In this document: positions 54,839 through 64,000 of the stretch, one piece after another
How positions within the stretch are numbered: position 1 is the stretch's first letter
Layout of the letters: every line of letters starts with the position of its first letter
Assembly: GCA_024663395.1 (NCBI GenBank)
Contig: JANFAH010000025.1
Location: forward strand, 248,001 to 312,000
Direction: 5' to 3'
Source of the DNA: Pisolithus tinctorius
Taxonomy: Eukaryota > Basidiomycota > Agaricomycetes > Boletales > Pisolithaceae
Length of the DNA stretch: 64,000 nucleotides
The notes under the pieces: model-generated
What the model was told of the DNA's origin: nothing
The model's database searches: none
What the model saw: the letters and a program-made list of their open reading frames with translations, nothing else
Made by a program: the position numbers and the translations under genes

Positions 54839-56658
54839 GATAAATGCAAAAAGTCGATCCGATCGTATCCCAAACGCGCCCGCCTGCATGCATGTTTGTT
54901 CTGTTGGCTGACAGTACTATGGTGGCAAGTGCATGCATATTATATTAATATATAGGGGTCATTGCTGTATATGGGATGTGATGTTTTTTTTCCGAATCGG
55001 GGTGGATTTACAGGTTACGGAAGTTTAGAGCAGGCGCTACAGATCCGGGAGCTCTGGTCTGTCCACCTACTCGACTCCGTCAGTCTATACGAAGAGTGAT
55101 GTCGGGTCCTTATCGGCATCTTAGGTGGGTTTGCGTGTAGTCAGCAGTGACAGTCAGTCTCGTACCCGTCCGTTGTGGTGAGTCCAAGTATCATCACAAC
55201 GAGTGGACATGGCTTCTTACAAAGTAGCATTCCGCAGTGTGGTGGCTAGCAAAGGACTCGATACTCTGAGACAGTGGTAGTTCTGGCCGTGGAAGAGGGA
55301 ATGTCCTGGCGCTCCGACAAGGTGCAGTGTGTTGACGAATTGCGAGTTTCGCGCAATTGATCGACTTCCGTCGACTTGTGTATTTGTTGTCGCTTGTTTG
55401 CTTCGTCTATACTAATCCCTTCTCCAACTCGAGATCACCCTAGATCGCCTAAATACTCAGGGGCTTGTTATCCCTGTGGCCAAGATGGTTCCAGTTCACG
55501 AACGTGCATTCTACGTGACGTCTGGAACGCTCTGTTGACACGACGAAGCATATAAAAAAAACAGCCGTGCCAAGGGCTTTTGGAGTCCACTTTCGACTGA
55601 ATGGATGCTACCGACTCGATTTCGTTCCCGTCTTAAGCGTAATGAATACGAAACCATGAATCGTTTCGTAGTGGTTTTCAGAGATAGACTAGGGACAGCT
55701 GCATGCGGGGTCCCCTGCATACAACCGTCACAAGTCTTTCTCTGAAGACTCTAGTTCCCTAGTACCGATGGGAAGTCACCTGGGCAGGAACTGTATGTCA
55801 GAAGTTTCTTGGTGATGACATCAATCTTTCTGTTTCTGCACTCGATTCACGCACATGCCACTGTCAAAATCTAGCGTTCGTGAAGCATGTGTGTAAAGGT
55901 GAATGCAAAAAGTGTGATAAGAGTGAGAGGTAATATCAAAGGCCTGCTGTTGTGCACCATGTCTAGTCCTTACTAGTCAGATAAACTGTAAAGGTAAACC
56001 ATCCGTAGCAAATTTCATATTCACTAGCACTGGTGACTGTAGTGCTAGTCCACATTTGTCTGTGCGTCCCTATCAAGGGACTTCACCATCCGACTCTTGC
56101 ATAGCTTCTTTCGTGACGCGGTCCTTTCCGATCTGAGCGGCGTAGCACGGTATTTCCTCTGCGTTTCATGCGGGCTTGCGCCCGAGCGAGATACGCCGCT
56201 ATCGCGGACTCTTGGTGCCTGTTTCAAAGATAGTGTATATATACAACAGCGAAAGAAGGGGGAACACGGACGATGCGAATACTTGCGACTTGTACGGTGG
56301 CAAGGCGACGAAGGGTCATCGATTATCTTCTGGAAGACTGTGCCAGAGGAATGGACACAAGTTGCCTTGGATGTGCTGACTCGGGCCGGTAGCCACGCCC
56401 GGTGTGTTAGCAGTCGATTAGGAGTGGCATCGGAGAGAGATTCTATCTAGCATGTGGCGCTATCGGCACGGAATCCTATCACCACGAACAGGACCAGAGT
56501 CTGCGCCGTCTCCTCCGAGCTGTTCGTTGCCCCTTGTTCTGGCTTGCCGCAGTCTGGAGGCATACGTGATGTCGGGTCGTGTGCTCGTCGAGAAGATAAC
56601 GGAATTGGGGTAGCTTGGTGTGTCATCGGGTGATTGTTGTGTGAGTGGAGAACACACA
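54839..56658. other. 1.8 kb without a recognised gene
   Basis: Frames such as 55511-55720 (minus) and 56097-56450 (plus, TTG start) lack domains and intron signals. No clear repeats. Confidence 0.45.
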
Positions 56659-56664
56659 CACGTG
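56659..56664. promoter_or_regulatory. E-box CACGTG upstream of the bHLH gene
   Basis: Palindromic CACGTG 121 bp before the bHLH start codon. The encoded basic region has the His, Glu and Arg pattern that reads CACGTG, so autoregulation is possible. Confidence 0.4.
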
Positions 56665-56779
56665 CGTGGCCAGCCAATCAGGATGCGCATATGGGGTCGT
56701 ATGGCTGGTCGACGGTGCGCACGCGACACAGAAGTCCTTAAATGCCCAGCGAAGAGGGTCCCTCCGTGAGTCTCCCCAA

Positions 56780-58120
56780 ATGCTGCCCTTCCGTGCAATC
56801 GCGCCTGCTGTCGACACACACGACCACATGGACATCTACGCGGCATCCTGCAACCCACCCCGCCGTGCAAAGCGTCTCCGCGCAGACTCAGACACCCCCG
56901 GACTCACTCGGGAGTCTGTGCCGTCACCCTGTCCTTCCAACCCGGACGAAGACGACGACGAGGAGGAGGACGCTGTCCCCCAGCCGCCCCCGCCTAAACG
57001 TCGCGGCAGAAAACCCGGCTCCATGTCCCGCGCAGCCCGCGAGGCCCAGCGCAAAATAAACCACTCCCTCATCGAAAAAGCACGCAGGACAAAGATCAAC
57101 GACGCTCTGGCTGCCTTGCGCCAGCTCGTCCCTGCTGATTACAAACGTGCTGCTTCTGTGTTCGATGATCATCAAGAAGACTCCGACGACGATAATCACG
57201 ATCCCACCGCTGCCAGCAAACCAAACCGACAGAAACCGAGAGTCTCGTCGTCAGGGGAAAAAGAGTTCAAGCTCGAGATCCTCGTTCGTACAGTCGCGTA
57301 CCTCCAGGTCTTGACCGAAAAGGTCAAGGCACTCGAGCGTGATGGCTGTCCACACTGCGAACGGCCCATCTCTGGCCTCACAGACGACAGCCCCCTCAGA
57401 CGCACCTACCCGGTGGCTGTTGCCGACGCGTACACACGTCTATCAGAGCCCCCAAAACTCGCCTCTCCACCCTCGCGTCTTCCTTCCATTTCTACCTGGC
57501 TCCCCACTTTAACTCCGTCTCAGTCCCCATCATGTGATCTCCCTGCTACTAGTGCAGATGTCGGTGGCAATAACCTTCCTTTGACCACTCACCTACCCAC
57601 CCCTCCCACGTCAGCCACTTTTCCCCCGTCATCAGCCGTCACTACGGGTGCTCTTCCCCCCGCTCTCACGCTGCCTTCCCCGGGCACGTTCCTTCCTTCG
57701 GCCGTAAGAGGCTTCCCTTCTGGGTTTGCTCGTGCGACATCCTCGACGAACGTGAATGGTGCAGGGGGCACGAGTGGTGCGAACAAACCCGTGACGGTGA
57801 GTGGGAATAACAAGGGCTCGCCTGGCGCTTCTTCCCCCATGTACACCCCTGAGGACGAGACTGCTGCCTCGCTGTTGCTCCGCATGAGCACTTCTAACTC
57901 TCCCACATCCCCGCAGCACGCCTTTGGTCGGCTGCGCTCGTCCTCCTCGTCCTCCTCCCTCACCTCGCTATGGCCTTCTCTTCCCCCCCTCGAGTCCGCG
58001 ACGACTGTCAGTACAGCAGATGCACCCAGCCAGGATTTCGAGTCGGTCAGAAGGTCGGACGCTCGGTTGACACCTAGTAGGCTGTTGGGATTGACGAGGA
58101 GATCCCCTGACGGGAGGTGA
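56780..58120 (+). CDS. bHLH transcription factor
   Basis: 446 aa, nuclear DNA-binding regulator. An acidic run (DEDDDEEED), an AT-hook-like KRRGRKPGS, then basic region and helix 1 REAQRKINHSLIEKARRTKI / NDALAALRQLV, a long acidic loop (FDDHQEDSDDDNHD), and helix 2 KEFKLEILVRTVAYLQVLTEKVKAL. His, Glu and Arg in NHSLIEKARR are the residues that contact CACGTG in class B bHLH proteins. The rest is Ser/Pro/Thr-rich and disordered. The start at MLPFRAIAP is the first ATG after a frame without one near the promoter; MDIYAAS at 56828 is the alternative. The stop TGA lies in AGGTGAGT, a good splice donor: splicing to 58170 would swap the end to R-L-stop. Confidence 0.85.
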   Translation: MLPFRAIAPAVDTHDHMDIYAASCNPPRRAKRLRADSDTPGLTRESVPSPCPSNPDEDDDEEEDAVPQPPPPKRRGRKPGSMSRAAREAQRKINHSLIEKARRTKINDALAALRQLVPADYKRAASVFDDHQEDSDDDNHDPTAASKPNRQKPRVSSSGEKEFKLEILVRTVAYLQVLTEKVKALERDGCPHCERPISGLTDDSPLRRTYPVAVADAYTRLSEPPKLASPPSRLPSISTWLPTLTPSQSPSCDLPATSADVGGNNLPLTTHLPTPPTSATFPPSSAVTTGALPPALTLPSPGTFLPSAVRGFPSGFARATSSTNVNGAGGTSGANKPVTVSGNNKGSPGASSPMYTPEDETAASLLLRMSTSNSPTSPQHAFGRLRSSSSSSSLTSLWPSLPPLESATTVSTADAPSQDFESVRRSDARLTPSRLLGLTRRSPDGR

Positions 58121-58366
58121 GTCCTGGTTGGGAATCTGTGATACTAGTTTCTGACATGCACGCTACTAGACTGTAGTGGTGTGTGTCGGTTGTACAACGG
58201 ATTTTCCGAATGAATATGTATATCTACTGTAGTTTCTTCTTTGCACTATTTATCCGCTTTTTGTACTCCCCCTTCGTTGCAATCACAACACTGTTTTCCC
58301 TAGTTACGTAAGACAGAGTTGGCATTCCCTTCTTTAGGATATCTGACCCCCCAATTTGGAAAAATT

Positions 58367-60436
58367 ATGGGAGACCCGCGACGAGCAAAAGCCATGTGCT
58401 TGACGTCGACGCTGTTCAGACAGCGGGCACTGGCAAAACCACCGTCGTCGTGTTGGCGGTGTCGTCGCTCGGTCTTTGTACGCGCAAGCTCGTCTACTGC
58501 GAAGGGCGATGGACGCGAGATCGGACGTTTAGAGGCTTCGAATGATTCGGCTGTTGCAGACGACGTTTATACCCATCGTACTGACGACACACATGAATCG
58601 AGTGTCAGCAGCAGTACTACTACCACGCTAGCTGATTTAGAGGCTGCGAGGCGAAATAGGAAGAGCGAGTGGAAACGACGGCAGGGGGTCAGTAGTACTG
58701 TTTTCTTTGCACTTGGACTGCTCATGCTCATAGCGGAGATATAGGGTCAATCGTTTCTCGACCATTTGATTGTCACTGTCCGAGGTGGTGCGTATCACTT
58801 CTGCTAAATCTTTCTCATCTTTCTTATATGCACATGAATCCATGTTTACGTAACTCATTCAACGGAACGCGTTGAAAAAAAAACAGGTAAAGGTGGGAAC
58901 GGCTGCGTCGCGTTCCACCGCGAAAAATTCAAACCCCTCGGACCTCCTTCAGGCGGAAACGGCGGATGCGGTTCAGACGTGTACATCCTCCCCACCCCCG
59001 CACTTACCACCCTATCATCCGTGCCGCGGCGCGTGCACGGGTTGCCAGGGGGATCCGGTCAAGGAACATGGCAGCACGGGAAGAATGCTGAGCCGACGGT
59101 TATTAGGGTACCTGTGGGCACTGTGGTTAAGGAGCTGGGATACGACGATCCGAGGCGTGCGCCGGATGAGTGGGAGGCGGAGGACGAGGCGCTCGGAGAG
59201 ATCAGCGGCGAAGAGGAAAAGAAGGCGGCGTGGAGAGAGAGACGGTGGGTTCATTATCCCCGTTGGCAAGACGATAATCTCGAGCGAGACACGTTCAAGC
59301 AGGCGGAGAGGGCTGTGTGGAGGGAAGAGCGGGAGAGGAGGTGGATGAGGAGACAGAGGTATCTCGATCCGCTTTGGTTGGATCTGAGTACGGTGGAGAG
59401 CGAAGCGGATGTGAGTGAGCGGGATGTAGATGCGCCGCTGGGATTGGGGAAGAAAGAGTACCTGGGACACTTGGTCGCGAGAGGTGGTGGTGGTGGATTG
59501 GGAAATCCTAATTTCGTATCCCAAACATCTCGATCTCCCAAGTTCGCGACGAAGGGACAAGAAGGCGAACGTATCGCGCTATCACTAGAACTCAAGATCC
59601 TCGCTGATATCGGACTCGTGGGGATGCCGAATGCAGGGAAGAGCACGCTGCTGAGGGCGTTGACGGGTGGACGTGCGAAGACGGAAGTGGCGAGTTATGC
59701 GTTTACGACGTTGAATCCTGTCCTCGGGGTTATTCGTGTTGCGGATGATGGGACGTTTGAGGGGGAGTTTAGAGGTGTGAATGTGTTTGAGGAGACGGCG
59801 ATTGAGGAGGAACGGGAGTTGGAGAGACAGCTCGCTGAGCATGCTGATCCGTCTTTGGAATCTACCGTTCCGGAAACATCTCCCTCGGACTCAGAGGTCG
59901 TCGCCGTCAATGATGAAGAAGATATTGAGGATCAACAACCAGGTTTCCCCTTCGACATCCTCGAATCCTTCCGCTTCACCATATCCGATAATCCCGGTCT
60001 CATCGCGGGTGCATCGTCCAACGTCGGACTAGGCCACTCATTCCTGCGCTCGCTGGAGCGCTCCCATGCGTTGGTGTACGTCGTCGATTTGGCTGGCGAT
60101 GCGCCGTGGGATGAGTTGAGAGCGTTGCGGGATGAGTTGGAGGCTTATTTGCCGGGGATGAGTGAGAAAGCTCGGTTGGTGATTGCGAATAAGGCGGATT
60201 TGCTCGTTCCTCTGGATGAAGGGGATGGCGGAGATGGTCATGAAGAAGCTGTTGAGAATGCGAAGGCGAAGTTGAGACGGTTGGAGGAGTTTGTGAAGGC
60301 GGAGATGGTGATTTCTGAGGGTGGGGAAGCGGCGATGGATGTTATACCGGTATCGGCAAAGTATGGACAGAATTTGAAGAAGGTGGTTTTGGCTATGAAG
60401 GGGTATGCGGAGGAAGCGAGGAGGGGGGTGTTGTAG
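58367..60436 (+). CDS. MTG2: Obg-family GTPase, probably mitochondrial
   Basis: 637 aa, exons 58367-58687, 58745-58787 and 58887-60436. N-terminus basic and Ser-rich (LTSTLFRQRALAK, RCRRSVFVRASSS) as in mitochondrial presequences. The glycine-rich Obg domain is spread over the introns: QSFLDHLIVTVRGGKGGNGC, FHREKFKPLGPPSGGNGG, SDVYILPTPALTTL, then IRVPVGTVVKEL. It contains a charged insert with Trp/Arg-rich repeats before LGHLVARGGGGGLGN. G domain: GMPNAGKSTLLRAL (G1), TTLNPVLG (G2), DNPGLIAGASSNVGLG (G3), NKAD (G4), VSAKYG (G5). About 65 extra acidic residues lie between G2 and G3. Obg proteins assist assembly of the large mitochondrial ribosomal subunit. A second start at MCLTSTLF (58391) is equally possible. 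Confidence 0.92.
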
Positions 60437-61874
60437 GTACATCGATATCAACTTGCACTGTGTTCTGCTACTGGTCCCCTCCTTCCTTCCTTTGAATGTT
60501 TCACAGCTCCTTGTGATCCAGAAGTTCTTCATGTCTACACAGTTAAGGGAGAAATCAGATGCTCTCCACTTCAAAAGCAGGACATGTTTATGTAGATTTG
60601 GTACTTAACTTAGCTAGGAGGAAACATACTTTCTGCATGTACACCAATATACTTCACCTTCGAGATCTGGCATATCTGTGGTATGATGTAAGTCAATCTG
60701 TATCAACAGGTCTGATAGCATACCTAGGTTGTAACATTGTAGAGCCAGTGGAATGGAATGAATTCAATGGAAAATTTTCATTGCAATCTTACAATCACAA
60801 TGACTTGAGGAATCCAAACGAGAAAGTTTCAGTAGTGATTTCTATGGGGAACTATGCTCTAACTTGGTTTTAGTTGCCATGTGCCATCAGCATAGTTACA
60901 CATATGTATAAACTATGGTACATACAAATAGGTATCTACACCTACATATGGATATGACGGGTTCTTACTGGGGATCCGGTCCGATCTGCAGGATGATATA
61001 TCTTTTGGGAACATGAAATTGGTCGTTTTCACTTTTCAGACCCATGATACGGAGGGGAAAAACTTGAATCACCCTACATGTTCTTCATGCAACAGAAGAG
61101 CTGGATAGGGGTCACTGTAGCATCAACGCACGTGACAGTAAGATGGTTATGTAATTGTTTGTAGCCACATTAATCCAAACAACCGTCCTGACCATCACAA
61201 ACAATTGTTGACTTGAAGTTGTTTCTCTTGATCACTACGTACGGTTTTGTGCACAACTTCGTGTCCGTTCCAAAGTTCTTGTCGATATGAAAGTCGACTA
61301 CTGATACCATGGAGACGTGATACGATTTTGGCACTACCGTCTTCAGGTTGCCTTGGATATTGTTCTTTTCTTTTCTTTCTTTTTTGGATATGGTTATGTT
61401 AGCTGCTGGCCAGCGTTGACTGCCTTCGACGCCACGTCTCTACGTGTGGTTGCGGGCAGAGCAACGGTGGTCTCCTAGTCTCCAGCTAGGGGTGGCTGGT
61501 CCAGGGAGAGGCTTTTTGTTGTGCATTCTTCACTATCAGGCGCGCGGTCCGCTATCACGATAAGCGATTCGCAATGGATCACCGCTCGTTCGTTGTTGTG
61601 GGGAATCACGGGCAAGGAGTTTTGCTGAATTACTGTGTGTCAACGTTCTCTCCTTTCACTGCGTGCGTGGATCAGACCGCTATATTTTGTACTTGACCGT
61701 GCCTCGCTCTTTGCAGCCAGTGCCCTAAACCCCAATTCACGCCTTTTTCGTGGTTGCTCGTGGGCTCCTGTGTGATCGATCTGCGGCGCTGCATGGAGTT
61801 CATAGCTTCTCTACAGCATGTAGTCTGATTACGTGCCTCATGTCTGACCTTGTGCGGACCTTAATCTTCTGGGG
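60437..61874. other. Intergenic, 1.4 kb
   Basis: No supported gene. One 104-codon frame with ATG (60559-60873) shows no domain. A pyrimidine tract (TTTTCTTTTCTTTCTTTTTT) lies at about 61370. Confidence 0.45.
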
Positions 61875-61884
61875 TATTTAAATA
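61875..61884 (+). promoter_or_regulatory. TATA-like element of the gene at 61933
   Basis: TATTTAAATA, about 50 bp before the ATG. Confidence 0.5.
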
Positions 61885-61932
61885 GGGTAGAACGAGTCAT
61901 GACAAGGTTTCAACCCCACTCTTTGCGCAGCC

Positions 61933-64000
61933 ATGGATTCTGGTCCACCCAAGGACGCCTTTCATGACAGTGACAGCGAAGAAATACATGTGTATACCCC
62001 TCGAGACAAAGGAAAGCGAAGGGCGGATGGTGTGTAAATGTCAGACTGACCAGCGACCTCGTCATTGCTCACTGTTTCTTCCGTAGACTCTTTCTACAAC
62101 AACGTGTCTGCTGGGAAACCTGGCAGTTCTGGTTCTGCAACCGATATGGGCGGTCACAACCGCCCTTCTCATACCTCCTCTATGGATCTGGATGCTCCAA
62201 GTGTGGATGAGAATGACTCCGAGTCGACCATATCGATGGCCATCTCCGAGTCGTCCGCGTACAAGCGCCTCATGGCCGATGCCTCATCAAGTGATGAAGA
62301 ATCGCTGTATGAGAGCTTGTACGAGTCAGCAGTTGATCAAGATGAAAAGTCGAAAGCAGCGACGGATGACGACGTGAGTAGATTCCCTTTATCCACCAGG
62401 CGACTATCAATAAGTTGATTCGTAGATGGACGTCGATGTTCCTCTTCATACACTTGACCACCTCGATCTGGCCTCCTCTGTCAGAGGGTTGTACAGGATC
62501 CTTGATCTGATTACCGAACAAGGCAGCGGCGGGCTGGGTAATGATTTTGCTCCTGATAACCGACCCCGGCGCTTATGCTTCCTTCAGTCGACAAGATCAT
62601 CATCTCTCAAGATTCATTGAAAGCTTTCATCAATGTTGTTTGTCCTGGCGCATATGCGTCCCTGACGAAGGTTAATTTCAAGGCATTGGATCGGTATATT
62701 GTAAAACCCGTCGGCGTGTATGGAAGCAAAGAAGAGATCGTCCGATTCCTTTCAGAGCTTCAGGTTGTTGATGACGCTTTGTATGTTGTTTGCCCAATGC
62801 CGACTGCTAACCGTTCTTAACGATACTTCTGCCTTTGTTAGGGCTGCACAACTACTTGCAGACCCGAGTATTGCTGGACCAGCGAAGCCCACCCTTCGAT
62901 CAGGTCTCTACCTTCTTCGACCAACGGAACCGTATGGTCAAACGGAACAAATCTTCGTCGTATACTGGCCTCAGGAAAACACATGGGATGACTCTGCCGC
63001 CTCCCAAGTCCGCCGAAATCGTGTGACCTTCATGAGGTTCGTTCACCTCGGAGATATGTTTCTTAGTCTGTATGCTTATGATTCACAGATACCTCACAAA
63101 GATGTGTGACCAGGTCGTCTCATTAATCTCTTCCGCACACGCACAGACTATTGTCTGGAATGACGGAGATGAGGATGATGACGAAGCCAGGGACGAAGAT
63201 GATGAAGGAGATCGAATCATTAACTGTGTTGTGGACAGAACGACCGAGCAGGAAGAATCAGTGCAAGTGCGAGAAGGCTTTAAGGTATGCGTTCTCGTAC
63301 ACCTTTACACTTCGAGACTCAAAAGTTTGTCGCAAAGGTTACATCTGGGTACATCGCCTACGCGGACTCAGCGTCAGAAGCGTCCGCGGAGCAATGCCCA
63401 ACGAAGCCGTTTTTGCTCTTTGGGGAGACTGCTCAAGGTTTTATGACCATACAACACCAGCCGGCTAAACGCGTATCCGATTCTTTCAAGGCGCGATCCT
63501 TCACAACTCTTCAACTAGAAAATCAGCTGTAAGTCTCTATTCGACTGTGTAATGGTGGCCTTGACATCAACATCAATCGTCTTCAGCATGTCCGATCGTC
63601 TTAGCCTCAGTGAATCCCTGGATGATCAAGCATTAAGTATCCTTGTTAGCCGCGGCCTGAAGAAACGTTTTCCTGACGAATGCAACAAGTGGACACACGA
63701 ATCCACCGCCGTTGTAGCCCATTGCAAGAGAACGCAAAGGGATGAATTGGAAAAAATGAGGGTCACTCTCAACCAAGAAGAAAACTTAACTCCAGCAATC
63801 CACGAGGCTGTCGTGAGTAGCGCTTTGGACTTGTATCCGTAAGTCATTACATATCATGCATCACCGCATTCATTCATTACCGGCTTGCTGCAGTTTCCTT
63901 GAACGAGAATCATTTCCTTATCTCGGAGCGCATCAAGCAGACGCGTCAGGTGAGGGTTAGTGCGGACAAGCATGAGAAGTATTGTCTTATTATATCTCAG
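61933..64000 (+). CDS. Multi-exon protein of unknown function, 5' part
   Basis: At least 530 aa; exons 61933-62029, 62087-62373, 62426-62537, 62588-62780, 62842-63036, 63089-63284, 63326-63528, 63587-63838 and 63894-63949. The next intron ends with CTCAG at base 64000, so the gene continues just outside. The start is MDSGPPKDAFHDSDSEEIH, then a Ser/Asp-rich disordered region with ESLYESLYES, followed by a globular part: DKIIISQDSLKAFINVVCPG, KPVGVYGSKEEIVRFLSEL, LRSGLYLLRP, IFVVYWPQENTWDDSAASQV, RRNRVTFMRYLTKMCDQVV, then an acidic loop and FLLFGETAQGFMTI. I take it for a recurrent uncharacterised basidiomycete family and cannot assign a function. The 41-nt intron before FVAKVTSGY is the least certain. 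Confidence 0.75.

Noticed and set aside
56097..56450. 117-aa plus-strand ORF
   Set aside because: TTG start, no domain, no splice or promoter support.
60559..60873. 104-aa plus-strand ORF with ATG
   Set aside because: Low-complexity of signal, no domain, no supporting neighbours; kept only as a note on the intergenic region.

Overview
The window is nuclear DNA of a filamentous basidiomycete, most likely an Agaricomycete. The genes carry many 45-70 nt GT-AG introns, and the mobile elements are ones typical of that class (Ty3/gypsy chromovirus, PIF/Harbinger, Plavaka, Tigger/pogo, Tc1/mariner). I found no prokaryotic operons, CRISPR arrays, rRNA or tRNA genes.

Layout. (1) 1-25,919 is a nest of transposons. 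An old minus-strand gypsy element ('gypsy-2', 5' LTR 25,552-25,919) has been cut into three pieces (6,931-9,733; 17,124-17,598; 24,442-25,551). The insertions are a plus-strand chromovirus with 452-bp LTRs (17,599-24,441), a plus-strand LTR-gag-LTR element without pol (9,734-17,123), and an element of which only the right LTR (6,469-6,930) can be delimited. An intact PIF/Harbinger transposon (9,829-13,433, TTA target duplication) sits inside the 5' LTR of the gag-only element. A further minus-strand gypsy element occupies 1 to about 5.5 kb. (2) 26-46 kb is an array of five GST-fold genes resembling the N-terminal domain of EF1B-gamma (A to E). It is invaded by a second intact PIF/Harbinger (27,304-30,454) and by a block with almost no CpG (about 33.87-41.0 kb) that holds a Copia-like LTR, a Tigger element and a Tc1/mariner nested in the Tigger. 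Between GST-B and this block is a CaMK-like gene that has lost catalytic residues. (3) 47,042-53,597 is an apparently intact Plavaka transposon with two divergent, intron-rich genes: a 985-residue transposase and a 727-residue partner of unknown function. (4) 54.3-64 kb is quieter: a small unknown gene, a bHLH transcription factor, a mitochondrial Obg GTPase (MTG2 type), and the 5' part of a long multi-exon gene that leaves the window exactly at an intron end.

Decay and activity. Every in-frame stop I checked in the gypsy elements is TGA, and where the family consensus is recognisable Arg CGA is expected there. The two chromovirus LTRs differ only by transitions, mostly at CpG. This fits methyl-CpG deamination. 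By contrast both Harbinger elements and the Plavaka element keep open, spliceable genes and are the best candidates for recent activity. The five GST genes fall into two subfamilies in the order A,B | C | D | E, with C like E and with A and B like D, and flanking DNA is duplicated with them. This suggests duplication of a two-gene unit that transposons later pulled apart.
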